Source: an uncultured Sutterella sp. (GTDB lineage: Bacteria > Pseudomonadota > Gammaproteobacteria > Burkholderiales > Burkholderiaceae_F). From it: a DNA stretch of 64,000 bases. A program made the position numbers and the translations under genes. Below the pieces are notes generated by a model. It had not been told where the DNA came from. It did no database searches and saw only the letters and a list, made by a program, of their open reading frames with translations. The DNA lies in assembly GCA_905213905.1 (NCBI GenBank), contig CAJMKD010000011.1:17024-81023 (forward strand), read 5' to 3'. Shown here piece by piece: positions 43,750 to 52,510 of the stretch (positions are counted from its first letter, which is position 1; the number at the start of each line of letters is the position of its first letter).

Positions 43750-44750
43750 CGCCTCCCATTGATTCTGCAGCCATCGATGCCGCCGTAGCTGTTCTCGAGC
43801 ATGGCGGTCTTGTTGCCATGCCGACGGAGACCGTCTACGGTCTTGCTGCCGATGCCGACAACGAAAGCGCTGTCATTGCAAGCTATCGCGCCAAAGGACG
43901 TCCGCTCAACCACCCGTTGATCGTGCACGTCTGCGGCGCCGAGGCCATAGATTTTTGGGCGGAAAACGTGCCGGAATCAGCCCGCATGCTCGCGGCCAAA
44001 TACTGGCCGGGACCGCTTACGCTCGTGCTTCAGAAAAAGCCCCGCTGCGGCCTTTTCGTCACAGGAGGCCAGGAAACAGTCGCATTGCGCTGTCCGTCCC
44101 ATCCGTGGGCGCACGAACTGCTGCGTCGCTTTGCAGGCCCGACCTATCGCGGCGTCACTGCGCCTTCGGCCAATACCTTCGGACGCATCAGCCCATCCTG
44201 CGCCGCGCATGTGGCTGACGACCTCGGCTTAAAACCCGAAGGCAAGCTTGACATGATTCTCGACGGCGGCGTCTGTGAGTTCGGAATTGAGTCGACAATG
44301 CTCGATCTGTCGACAGGAAAACCTCGGCTTCTTCGTCACGGCGTCATCACACGCGCCGAACTTGAAAGCACGCTGGGCATGCCTGTCCCCGACGCTGGCA
44401 GCGATGCACCGCGAGCCTCAGGCCGGCTCAAGAGTCACTACGCACCCAAGACAAAGCTTGAGCTGCTCGATGCGCAAGCCCTTCTCGAGCGGGCGAGCGC
44501 AATTGATGCCGCTGGCGGAACAGTTTCGGTCATGGCGAACAAATCCACTCTCGAAGCGCTTGCCGACAATCGCATCACGCCAGTTCTTGCCATTGCGTCG
44601 CCAGCCGAAGTCCGCGCATACGGTGCGATGCTATACGATGCGCTGCACCGCCTCGACCATGCCGGCGCAACCCGCATCCTTATAGAACGGCCGCCGCAGA
44701 CGCCGGAATGGGCTGCCGTTGACGACCGCCTGGGCCGCGCTGCCGCCTGA
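43746..44750 (+). CDS. threonylcarbamoyl-AMP synthase, Sua5 type
   Basis: Makes TC-AMP from threonine, bicarbonate and ATP for t6A37. 334 residues: YrdC domain (PTETVYGLAADAD, KGRPLNHPLIVH, TAPSANTFGRISP) plus a C-terminal Sua5 domain (~215-334) after the flexible linker RLKSHYAPKTKLELL. The short TsaC form lacks this second domain. It overlaps purK by four bases. Together with tsaE it places two t6A genes in this window. Confidence 0.93.
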   Translation: MTPPIDSAAIDAAVAVLEHGGLVAMPTETVYGLAADADNESAVIASYRAKGRPLNHPLIVHVCGAEAIDFWAENVPESARMLAAKYWPGPLTLVLQKKPRCGLFVTGGQETVALRCPSHPWAHELLRRFAGPTYRGVTAPSANTFGRISPSCAAHVADDLGLKPEGKLDMILDGGVCEFGIESTMLDLSTGKPRLLRHGVITRAELESTLGMPVPDAGSDAPRASGRLKSHYAPKTKLELLDAQALLERASAIDAAGGTVSVMANKSTLEALADNRITPVLAIASPAEVRAYGAMLYDALHRLDHAGATRILIERPPQTPEWAAVDDRLGRAAA

Positions 44751-44774
44751 CGGCGAGCTTGTCGGAGTTTTTTT

Positions 44775-45125
44775 ATGTTCATCATCTACGGCATTCCCAC
44801 TTGCGGCTCAGTCAAAAAAGCGCTCTTTTGGGCCAAATCGCACGCCGTTCCCTATGAATTCCGGGACTTTAGAAAATCCCCCATAGATGCGGATACGCTC
44901 AGAGATTGGGTCGCGCAGGTTGGACTGGATGTTCTTTGCAACAAGAAAGGTCTTTTCTGGCGAAAACTGGAGCCTGCCCAGAAAGCAGCGCTTTCCGGCG
45001 ATCCAGCACTGCTCGAAGCATTTCTGTTGAAGAATCCCGTTTTAATCAAACGTCCCGTCATCGTCTATCCCGACGGGACAATAACGGTCGGCATCATAGA
45101 GCCGCAATGGCCCGCTCAATGCTGA
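44775..45125 (+). CDS. ArsC/Spx-family protein (YffB-like)
   Basis: 116 residues, thioredoxin-like ArsC family. MFIIYGIPTCGSVKKALFW has a single Cys (C10), with the CxxxK arrangement of YffB rather than the CX2C of Spx; CNKKGLFWRKLEP and LIKRPVIVYPDG follow. Classical arsenate reductase has a different active site, so arsenic resistance should not be assumed. It lies 24 bases after the Sua5 gene and overlaps murI by one base. Confidence 0.88.
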   Translation: MFIIYGIPTCGSVKKALFWAKSHAVPYEFRDFRKSPIDADTLRDWVAQVGLDVLCNKKGLFWRKLEPAQKAALSGDPALLEAFLLKNPVLIKRPVIVYPDGTITVGIIEPQWPAQC

Positions 45126-45985
45126 TGTCTTTACCGCCAATGACAATTCAAACTGCACCCATCGGTATTCTCGATTCGGGTTTCGGCGGTCTTTCCGTTG
45201 CGCTTGCCGTACGAAGAGCGCTTCCGTTCGAAAGCATCGTTTTTGCCGCAGACTGCGGCTTCGCGCCTTGGGGCGACAAAAGCGCCGGCTTTATAGACGA
45301 GCGGGTGCATGCTGTGGTTGATTTTCTGCTCAGCAGAAGCATCAAAGCGCTTGTGCTGGCCTGCAATACGGCTACGGCCGTGAGCATTGACAAGCTGCGT
45401 ACGGAGCTCAACATCCCAATCGTAGGCATAGAACCCGCCGTTTTCCCTGGTGTTCGTGAAACTTCATCGGGCGTCATCGGTGTACTAGCCACCGTACGAA
45501 CTATTGCCAGCGAACGATACCGCACGCTCAAGGCGCATGCTCTCGAATGGGCCTCTCAAAATCGTTCGATTCCCATCGAAATTCACGATCAGCCTTGCCC
45601 AGGCCTCATGGAGTGCGTGGAAAAAGGCGCTTTTCATTCGCCAGAAACATTCGAGCTCATCGAGCGATTTGTTGCGCCGCTTCTTGAAAAAGGTGCAGAC
45701 CGTCTTGTTCTGGGGTGCACGCACTACCCCTTTCTTGCCGATGCTTTCGCTGAAACCATAGAGCGCCTTGCGCCGGGCGCATCGGTAAAGCTAATCGATC
45801 CTGCGCCGGCCGTAGCAAAGCAGCTATCACGGACGCTGGCAGAAACCGGCCGCGCCGCGCCGGCTGGTGAAAGCGGAAGAAGCGAACGTTTTTTTGCTAC
45901 AGGTGCGGATGCGCTGCGTGAAGGCGTGCTTCAGGCGCTCTGGTCGCAGAACGTGCGTCTTGAGAAGCTTTCGACAGTCAGGTGA
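45125..45985 (+). CDS. murI: glutamate racemase
   Basis: Supplies D-glutamate for peptidoglycan. 286 residues. ILDSGFGGLSVA at the start, first catalytic Cys in LACNTATAVS, second in LGCTHYPFL. I chose the ATG at 45125 that overlaps the preceding stop (TGATG); a later ATG at 45140 is possible. The substrate-loop and spacing match MurI rather than aspartate racemase. Confidence 0.95.
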   Translation: MSLPPMTIQTAPIGILDSGFGGLSVALAVRRALPFESIVFAADCGFAPWGDKSAGFIDERVHAVVDFLLSRSIKALVLACNTATAVSIDKLRTELNIPIVGIEPAVFPGVRETSSGVIGVLATVRTIASERYRTLKAHALEWASQNRSIPIEIHDQPCPGLMECVEKGAFHSPETFELIERFVAPLLEKGADRLVLGCTHYPFLADAFAETIERLAPGASVKLIDPAPAVAKQLSRTLAETGRAAPAGESGRSERFFATGADALREGVLQALWSQNVRLEKLSTVR

Positions 45986-46017
45986 AAAGCGGCCGATTGC
46001 TTGTACGCGCCAATGAT

Positions 46018-46467
46018 TCAGGCGCGCAGCTTTAGAGCTGGCATGCCCTCTTCAGCCAAATAAGGCAAAAGGGCTTCGCGCATTGATGCCGGAAGGGCCG
46101 CCTTGACAAGGCGGCCCGCATCATCTTCAGTTACGCAAACACAAGTTTCCGTACACTGGAGGCGAAGTTCGTCCCCTGCATGAATCGTGAACGCAAACCG
46201 AATGGAAGTTTCACCGATGCGTTCGATCCAGACGCGTGCCGTGCAAATGTCGCCCACGCGGCTCGGTGCTGCAAAGTCGCAGCGAACGCCCGCCACAGGG
46301 AAGCCGAGCCCGTACTTTTTCACTTCAATAAAGCCGACCCCGGCAACATCTCGGTAAAAATCCTCCATCAGCTGATTGAGAATGACAAAGTACTGCGGAT
46401 GGTAAACAATGCCAGCCGGATCACAGTGGCCGAAACGAATGCGGATAGTCTGTTCGTAGCGTTTCAT
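46018..46467 (-). CDS. hotdog-fold acyl-CoA thioesterase (4-hydroxybenzoyl-CoA thioesterase type)
   Basis: 149 residues. The active-site segment RFGHCDPAGIVYHPQYF holds the catalytic Asp (D16) in the classic 4HBT position; SIRFAFTIHAGDELRLQ and TCVCVTEDDAGR follow. It starts two bases after kynB ends, so the two form one unit. In tryptophan or aromatic breakdown clusters such thioesterases remove aromatic acyl groups, but the substrate here is unknown. Confidence 0.88.
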   Translation of the reverse strand: MKRYEQTIRIRFGHCDPAGIVYHPQYFVILNQLMEDFYRDVAGVGFIEVKKYGLGFPVAGVRCDFAAPSRVGDICTARVWIERIGETSIRFAFTIHAGDELRLQCTETCVCVTEDDAGRLVKAALPASMREALLPYLAEEGMPALKLRA

Positions 46468-46469
46468 TT

Positions 46470-47156
46470 TTATTCAGAGTAAAAGAGCGACCCTGCTGCT
46501 GCGCCGTCAGAGAGCGGACGCAAAACGGCGCGCACGGGGGAAGCCTCGGCACCAGGCCAATTCATAGGAAGCGCAATCAACTCATAGAACCCGGCTTCAA
46601 CATCGCAAAGATACAGATTCTCCATAAGCGGCATCGACTTGGAAAGTGCCGCGCGATGTGCGGGAAGCTCGACGCTCTCTGCCGGATCAACGCTCGGCAC
46701 GTCCACACCGATAAGTCGAACGCCGGCTGCCGCCGCGCCCTCAACAAATTCGGGGCTCAGTGCACGAAAGTCATTGGTCCAGGCGCTCGGCTTCCGGCGC
46801 TGAGTCTTCACAAGGAGCCGCTCGCAGCGAGCCCGTCCATCTGAACGGAAAAAGCTTTTCGGCAGTTCTGCAAAGCGCACGGCATTTCGAACACCTGCCC
46901 CGCTGCTGAGGTCCACAACAAAGCAAGGCCCGACGAAGCGCTCAAGAGGCAAAGCTGCGATGTCCTCGGCATCGGCATACAAATGCAGCGGCGCATCGAC
47001 ATGCGCGCCGTTGTGCACTGATGTCGTGACGACCGAGACATTGGATGCGGCACCAGCGGACACGCTCTCGACCAGACGAAGCGAAAAGGGTTCATCGCCT
47101 GGGAAAACGGGTGAAGCAGCCGTCACAGGCGGAGTGATATCTATGAGACGTATCAT
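46470..47156 (-). CDS. kynB: arylformamidase (kynurenine formamidase), cyclase family
   Basis: 228 residues. The N-terminus DITPPVTAASPVFPGDEPF and metal site SVHNGAHVDAPLHLYADAEDI match bacterial KynB (TGAHTDAPLH), with HxGxHxDxPxH ligands; VGPCFVVDL and LIGVDVPSVDPAES follow. KynB hydrolyses N-formylkynurenine. GGAG lies nine bases upstream of the ATG. kynA and kynU are not in the window, so the physiological substrate is uncertain. Confidence 0.8.
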   Translation of the reverse strand: MIRLIDITPPVTAASPVFPGDEPFSLRLVESVSAGAASNVSVVTTSVHNGAHVDAPLHLYADAEDIAALPLERFVGPCFVVDLSSGAGVRNAVRFAELPKSFFRSDGRARCERLLVKTQRRKPSAWTNDFRALSPEFVEGAAAAGVRLIGVDVPSVDPAESVELPAHRAALSKSMPLMENLYLCDVEAGFYELIALPMNWPGAEASPVRAVLRPLSDGAAAGSLFYSE

Positions 47157-47235
47157 TGCGGTGCGCTCCGGTCAATTTCTAAAAATTGCGCTGCGCGTAA
47201 GTCTAAAGCCTGTAAGGCTTAACTTAGGACGTCGC

Positions 47236-47793
47236 ATGAGTACTACGCTTTCGCCATTCGCTCTTCAGATTGCCAATCGACATTCGGCTTCACCCAAGCA
47301 CCTCTCAGCTCCCGCGCCAGATGAAGCCACCCTTTGCGCTGCAGCTGCCGCCGCATACGCAGCGCCGTCGCATGCAAAGCCATTCCCGGTTCGATTTGTT
47401 GCCATAAGAGATCGCGAGAAGCTTGCCGAACTTTTCACGATGAACCTCCCAGCAGAAGCCACCGAGGAAGATCGCTGCAAGGCTGCAGGGAAAGCGCGCA
47501 AAGGCCCCCTGCAAATAGCGGTCATTCTTCGGCATTCGTCCACGGAATCCCCGCGTGAAGCCATGGAAAGTGCGATGACCGCAGGCGCGGCTCTGATGAA
47601 TTTTCTCCATGTGCTGACCGATGCCGGCTTCGCAGCAAAGACTGTTTCTGGTCGGAATTTCCGCAATCCGAAAGGACTTTACGATCCCGCGGAGGAAACG
47701 CTTGCCGCATTCATCATCTGCGGCACGCCGACTGATCCTGCGACTTCTGCAGCTTTGCGTGAAATGCCCGGTGATTTCCTACAGACGTTTTGA
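47236..47793 (+). CDS. nitroreductase-family protein (YdjA-like)
   Basis: 185 residues from the ATG at 47236, which has AGGA in front; the open frame extends far upstream through kynB on the other strand and is not coding there. LQIANRHSASPKHLSAP, CAAAAAAYAAPSHAKPFPVRFVAI and MESAMTAGAALMNFLHVLTDAGFA fit the single-domain FMN nitroreductases such as YdjA. They reduce nitro groups or similar acceptors with NAD(P)H. Divergent from kynB with 79 bases between. Confidence 0.85.
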   Translation: MSTTLSPFALQIANRHSASPKHLSAPAPDEATLCAAAAAAYAAPSHAKPFPVRFVAIRDREKLAELFTMNLPAEATEEDRCKAAGKARKGPLQIAVILRHSSTESPREAMESAMTAGAALMNFLHVLTDAGFAAKTVSGRNFRNPKGLYDPAEETLAAFIICGTPTDPATSAALREMPGDFLQTF

Positions 47794-47805
47794 CCGCCTG
47801 CAAAG

Positions 47806-48885
47806 CTAAGGCAAAACCATATCGGGCCTAAGCGCTTTGACCACAAGTTCCGCAACGGCCCTCATGGTTTTTGGCGCGCAGCCTTCAGCTTTATTGTTGG
47901 CAACCATGAAGCTTTCGACGCCGCTGCGCGCTGCACGGACAATAACGCCGGCGAGCAGCGCACGTGTGACGGGATCCGCAGCATGAATGGCATCAAACGG
48001 CATCCAGTCCCGCTTGGCGGTGTCGTAGAAACGATGAGCAGCAAGCGACCAGCGAATAACAACCGGCCCGCTGAATCGCCAGTCTGGATCGTACGCCGGC
48101 GCCTCATTGGCGCCTTTTTCTGCTCGACGTCCTGTTTCGTAAAAATACAAGGCTTCAATCTGTCTGCGAACGCCCGGCATTGCTGGGTGCAGCCCAAGCA
48201 CGGGACGAATGCCGCAATCCTTGAGCGCTGAGAGCATGCGAGGCGTCAATAATTCGTAATTACGAAATTCCGCGGCTAAAAGACGCCCGGAAAAATTGAA
48301 GTCTTGAAGCGCTCGAAAATAGGCGGCAATCCGTTCGACAAGCTTGATGCGGTCTTCGACTGACCGCAAAACTGCATGCGGCAACGGTGAAAACTGGAAA
48401 ACGAGCGGTCCGGCCTTGTCGCCGAGTCCTGCATGAACTGGCGCAAGAAAGTTTTTCTGCGCAAGCTGCGGATTGAGAAAACTTGGGTTTTCGCTTCTTG
48501 GTCTGCCGTTCTCATAACGCAGATAGGGATCCGTTGTTTCCCGCGGCGCTTTGACAAGGAAGCGAAAATCATCGGGAACCTGATCCGCAAAACGAGAAAA
48601 GACGGCAGCATCCAGCGGTCGATAGAAATTCCGGTCCAGACCCACCGTCCGAAAGATCGGAAACTGCGCATAGGCGCCCAAGCCCGTCGTCGCTAATCCT
48701 TGCGTACCGCTGCCGCGGCTGTAGACAATTCCCCGCCAACCTGGAAAATTCCAGCTTGAAGCGCCCAGTCTTATATTTCTCGGCAAGCACCGTGCCAGTT
48801 CGATAAGATGCGCATCTTTCGGCGCAGGAGCCGGAGGCACCGCATCGCTCGGCAAATCGTCGAACAGCTTCTCTGGCAACATCAT
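47806..48885 (-). CDS. DUF72 family protein
   Basis: 359 residues. The DUF72 signature is at the start (IRLGASSWNFPGWRGIVY), followed by FPIFRTVGLDRNFYRPLD, FLVKAPRETTDPYL, LVFQFSPLP and a C-terminal VESFMVANNKAEGCAP. The fold is TIM-barrel-like and no function is established. Two adjacent ATGs lie at 48885 and 48882 with no ribosome binding site; the frame continues upstream, but those residues are not DUF72-like. The gene is convergent with the nitroreductase. Confidence 0.88.
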   Translation of the reverse strand: MMLPEKLFDDLPSDAVPPAPAPKDAHLIELARCLPRNIRLGASSWNFPGWRGIVYSRGSGTQGLATTGLGAYAQFPIFRTVGLDRNFYRPLDAAVFSRFADQVPDDFRFLVKAPRETTDPYLRYENGRPRSENPSFLNPQLAQKNFLAPVHAGLGDKAGPLVFQFSPLPHAVLRSVEDRIKLVERIAAYFRALQDFNFSGRLLAAEFRNYELLTPRMLSALKDCGIRPVLGLHPAMPGVRRQIEALYFYETGRRAEKGANEAPAYDPDWRFSGPVVIRWSLAAHRFYDTAKRDWMPFDAIHAADPVTRALLAGVIVRAARSGVESFMVANNKAEGCAPKTMRAVAELVVKALRPDMVLP

Positions 48886-49112
48886 GGACAAAAAAAAACG
48901 GTTTCTGCCTGCGTAAATCAATCCCGCCGTCAATAGTAGCGCCCGCTTTGTGCAGCCAGTCAATTCAAAAATGACTTTTTCCCGCTGCAATTGCCTCGTT
49001 TTGACCGAATACCAAGACAAATCGCTCATTTCGGCGAAGAAATCCCTCTGCTAAACTCGATTGTAAAGTTGCAAAAACCTTCAATAGAACAAAAGCCGAC
49101 AATCCCAAGCTT

Positions 49113-49796
49113 ATGACCCCATACATCCCGTTGGTACATCCCACATTCCAAGATCGCCCGGGCGTGCTTCCCGGTCCCGTCTGGGTTGTCGATGACGATG
49201 ACGTCCGCGATTCGATCGCTTTTGCATTGCAGACGCGCTTCAATGTAGTACTGCATCCTTCGAGCGACATGCTGCTGAGCCGCGCAGAGCTCTCCCAACC
49301 CGGTTGCATCATCATCGATATGCATGCCCGCGGCATGAACGGTCTTGAATTTCTGCGCTATCTCGACATGCAGCGCAGTCCCGCTTCCGTCATTTTCCTT
49401 TCCTCTCATGCCAAGGTTCGAATGGCCGTAGCAGCAATAGAAGCTGGTGCTGCCGGCTTTTTTGAAAAGCCCGTAGACCCCGATCAGCTTGCGCCCGCTG
49501 TTGAAAAAGCATTGGTTCGTGCACGCAGAAAGGATTGGAAGATTCAGCTCAAGGGGCTTATTGAAGTCCTTTCATATCGTGAGCGCCAGATTTTCGAACT
49601 TGTTTGCCAAGGGCTCAAAAACAACGAAATAGCCGAAAAGCTTTTCCTTTCGCAACGAACCGTAGAAGTGCATCGCGCCCACATCACGCGCAAAATCGGA
49701 CCAGCCGCCACAATGCGCATTCTTTATGAATTAAGCCTCGCCAATGACGACGGCATCTTTCCGATTCCACCCAAAAAGCGAGCCAAAGAAAATTGA
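49113..49796 (+). CDS. FixJ/TtrR-type response regulator
   Basis: 227 residues. Receiver domain: acidic pocket VVDDDDVRDS, phospho-acceptor D69 in IIIDMHARGMNG, and FFEKPVD with the conserved Lys-Pro. LuxR-type helix-turn-helix at ~150-210 (LSYRERQIFELVCQGLKNNE, then KLFLSQRTVEVHRAHITRKI). Such regulators commonly control anaerobic respiration (TtrR, FixJ) or dicarboxylate use. No sensor kinase is adjacent, so the partner must be elsewhere. The first ~20 residues are an unusual Pro-rich extension before the receiver. Confidence 0.92.
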   Translation: MTPYIPLVHPTFQDRPGVLPGPVWVVDDDDVRDSIAFALQTRFNVVLHPSSDMLLSRAELSQPGCIIIDMHARGMNGLEFLRYLDMQRSPASVIFLSSHAKVRMAVAAIEAGAAGFFEKPVDPDQLAPAVEKALVRARRKDWKIQLKGLIEVLSYRERQIFELVCQGLKNNEIAEKLFLSQRTVEVHRAHITRKIGPAATMRILYELSLANDDGIFPIPPKKRAKEN

Positions 49797-49835
49797 CGTG
49801 ACGAAAGGCTTTGCCTGTCCCAGCATCCAACAAGA

Positions 49836-49873
49836 AGCCGCGCATTCTCCCTGGAATTGCGCGGCTAGCTTTT
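49836..49873 (+). terminator. Probable terminator after the response regulator
   Basis: AGCCGCGCA/TGCGCGGCT nine-bp stem, further closed by ATTC/GAAT in the loop, followed by AGCTTTTA. Confidence 0.65.
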
Positions 49874-50017
49874 ATGGTTCTGGCAGAAAAATAAGACTGC
49901 ATGCAGGCATTGGCGGCTTCATTCCTGTCGGCACTGGATCTAAAGCCGCCGCCTCAGCTGCTCCTCAAGCAATCCCGCATCTTCATCACCGTCCTCTACG
50001 CAGGTTTTGTCCGGCCA

Positions 50018-50575
50018 TCAGCGAATACGCGGGCATCCGTCATGGAAATGATGCCAGCCGGGCATCGTGCGAAATTCCGGTCGCGGACCAGGTCGATGCA
50101 TTCCATGATCGCGTCGAGCGGTTTCGAACTGTTCGAGCACGTATTTCTGCTCAACGGAAAGCGACTTCACCAGCTCGGCTCGTGCGGTTGCCACCGCCTT
50201 GATTGCATCAGCGCGCAGCTGGGCACGTTCCGCGCGCCGTTCAAGACGCTCCTGCATATCAGCTGGCGGCTCTTCTCCTGCCTTGGCGCCGAGCGGTGCA
50301 CGAAGCGCTTCCCGAGCATTGACGTACGCTGCCCAAAGCGGCTGCTGCTCCGCAGTCAGCGTCAAAATCTTGCCCATGGCTTTGTAGCTCGGCATGCTGC
50401 GCAGAGCGGGCGGCACAGGCGCAGGCGCCTTTTCCGGAGCCATTAGGCAGCCGCGCATTTCGGGCTGCGGCGCTGGATCTGCGCCGGGATGCCACGGGGC
50501 GGCCATGGCGATGCTTCCGAAGGCAAGCGCACCGACGGCGGCCAGCGAAGCGATGACTTTCTTGGACTTGTTCAT
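50018..50575 (-). CDS. Spy/CpxP-like periplasmic LTXXQ-motif protein
   Basis: 185 residues from the ATG at 50575 with GAGG ten bases before it. Signal peptide ends AMA-APWHPG (~24). The LTXXQ motif appears as LTLTAEQQPLWAAYVNARE and again more weakly as SLSVEQKYVLEQFETARR, with a long basic helical middle and a His/Pro-rich tail. Spy and CpxP are envelope-stress chaperones or sensors; many betaproteobacteria carry relatives of unknown client. A weak -35/-10 pair (GTAACA, TAATTT) lies upstream. Confidence 0.75.
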   Translation of the reverse strand: MNKSKKVIASLAAVGALAFGSIAMAAPWHPGADPAPQPEMRGCLMAPEKAPAPVPPALRSMPSYKAMGKILTLTAEQQPLWAAYVNAREALRAPLGAKAGEEPPADMQERLERRAERAQLRADAIKAVATARAELVKSLSVEQKYVLEQFETARRDHGMHRPGPRPEFRTMPGWHHFHDGCPRIR

Positions 50576-51052
50576 GGCTAATACCTCATGTCGAGTTTTC
50601 ATGCGGAAGCCCTGTGCTTCCTTGTTGGAAACAACTTTACCTGACCGAAAATTAGCCTTGCCTAAGCCGCTGTTACGGAAGATTTCACTCGAAGCAGCCG
50701 AGCTCGTGCATGCAACCGCCCGTCCTTGCCGCCATTGCAGCGATTTAGGGACATGCTGCTGCAAGAGCGGGCAATGCCGTCAAAAGCAGTTCCTCGACAA
50801 ATCTTTACGCTCGCTCACGATTCTTCGAAATTCAGAGCCGCAAACGGCTGCGATCGACATCGCTACCCGCTGTGACTTGCATATGCCGAAAGGCTCATGT
50901 GTGAACAAATCGAAGCGCCTGCAGATCGCAAGGCAACCGACGCCATTGGTACAATGGCGCCGACTTCCATTTGACTTGCGCCGACCGCTCCGTTTGTCTC
51001 GGTGAGCGTTGCCGCAGCACACCTATTCCTCAACTTGTCTTGGAGATCCGAC
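50576..51052. other. Divergent intergenic region before purB
   Basis: About 480 bases with no gene I can support. A -10 TACAAT (50950-50955) fits purB, with a weak -35 (CGCAAG). No PurR site or riboswitch is recognisable. This is the longest empty stretch in the window. Confidence 0.5.
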
Positions 51053-52420
51053 ATGGCTCTCAATTCCCTTACGGCGCTTTCTCCTCTTGACGGCCGCTAT
51101 GCGCGTCAGTGCGACGATCTGCGCGGCATTTTCTCCGAATACGCCTTCATGCAGGCGCGCGTCCGCGTTGAAGTCGAATGGCTCATCGCGCTTTCGGAAG
51201 CTGGCTTTGCCGAACTTCCGCATTTGTCTGATCATGCCAAAGCCTTCCTGCGCGGTCTTGCTGACAACTTCTCTGTGGCCGACTGCGAAGCTGTCAAGGA
51301 AATTGAACGCACCACGAACCATGACGTGAAGGCGGTTGAATACTGGATCAAGAACCAAGTCGCCCACGACGAAGAACTGAAGAGCGCTTCGGAATTCGTA
51401 CACTTCGCCTGCACGTCCGAAGACATCAACAATACGAGTCATGCGCTCATGCTGATGCGCGGCCGCGACGCACTCGTGGCGTTCCTTGAGAAAGTTCGAT
51501 CCACCATCGCAAACTTTGCGCATCAGTGGGCAGAAATTCCAATGCTCTCCCGCACGCACGGCCAGACGGCCTCGCCTACGACAGTCGGCAAGGAATTTGC
51601 TAATGTCGCCATCCGACTCGGGCGCGTGATCGAAGCAATCCGCAGCGTGAAGATTCTCGCCAAAATGAACGGCGCCGTCGGCAACTACAACGCCCACCTG
51701 ATCGCCTACCCTGATTTCGACTGGGAAGCTTTTTCACGCAAAGTCGTTGAAGAACGCCTTGGCGCCACCTTCAATACACATACGATTCAGATCGAGCCGC
51801 ACGACTACATGGCTGAGCTCTTCCATGAAATCGAGCGCGCCAACACGATTCTGATCGACTTCGACCGCGACGTATGGGGCTACATCTCTATGCACTTCTT
51901 CAAGCAGAAGCTCAAGGAGGGAGAGGTCGGCTCCTCAACGATGCCTCACAAAGTGAATCCCATTGACTTCGAAAACTCCGAAGGCAACTTGGGCATTGCC
52001 AACGCGCTTCTCTCGCATCTTGCCGGCAAGCTGCCGATTTCCCGCTGGCAGCGCGACCTGACGGACTCCACTGTGCTGCGCAATCTCGGCGTTGCGTTCG
52101 GCTACTGCTTCGTCGGCTACAGCTCGCTTTGCCGCGGCCTCGGCAAACTTGAAGTCAATGAGCATGCCATCGCCGAAGACATCAACCGCGCCTGGGAGGT
52201 GCTTGCCGAAGCTGTTCAGACGGTGATGCGCCGCTACGGCATCCCGCATCCTTACGAGCAGCTCAAGGCGCTCACGCGAGGCAAAGAAGGCATCAATGAA
52301 GAAACTATGCGCAACTTCATTTCCGGTCTGGATCTGCCCGAAGAGGCCAAAGCACGCTTGATGGCCTTGACCCCCGCCACCTATATCGGCAAGGCTGTCG
52401 AGCTCGCCAAGCGCTGCTAA
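51053..52420 (+). CDS. purB: adenylosuccinate lyase
   Basis: Two steps in purine synthesis: SAICAR to AICAR and adenylosuccinate to AMP. 455 residues, E. coli-type. Signature GSSTMPHKVNPIDFENSEGN, plus HGQTASPTTVGKE and the N-terminal SPLDGRYARQ. GGAG precedes the ATG at 51053. Together with purC, purE and purK it gives four purine genes in the window, though not in one operon. Confidence 0.97.
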   Translation: MALNSLTALSPLDGRYARQCDDLRGIFSEYAFMQARVRVEVEWLIALSEAGFAELPHLSDHAKAFLRGLADNFSVADCEAVKEIERTTNHDVKAVEYWIKNQVAHDEELKSASEFVHFACTSEDINNTSHALMLMRGRDALVAFLEKVRSTIANFAHQWAEIPMLSRTHGQTASPTTVGKEFANVAIRLGRVIEAIRSVKILAKMNGAVGNYNAHLIAYPDFDWEAFSRKVVEERLGATFNTHTIQIEPHDYMAELFHEIERANTILIDFDRDVWGYISMHFFKQKLKEGEVGSSTMPHKVNPIDFENSEGNLGIANALLSHLAGKLPISRWQRDLTDSTVLRNLGVAFGYCFVGYSSLCRGLGKLEVNEHAIAEDINRAWEVLAEAVQTVMRRYGIPHPYEQLKALTRGKEGINEETMRNFISGLDLPEEAKARLMALTPATYIGKAVELAKRC

Positions 52421-52445
52421 GCCGCTCGCCAGCTCCCTTCGAAAG

Positions 52446-52484
52446 AAAAGCCCGCACCTCGGCAGAAGCCGTTGCGGGCTTTTT
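52446..52484 (+). terminator. Terminator after purB
   Basis: AAAGCCCGCA pairs with TGCGGGCTTT around a long loop containing a second small CGGC/GCCG pairing, then T5. A-rich on the other side, so it may also serve modC. Confidence 0.85.
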
Positions 52485-52510
52485 CATGGCAAACCGATGA
52501 GATCGTCCAA

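Noticed and set aside
44775..45125. Arsenate reductase ArsC for detoxification
   Set aside because: The Cys context (CGSVKK) is of the YffB type, there are no ars genes nearby, and the gene is embedded in a murI operon.
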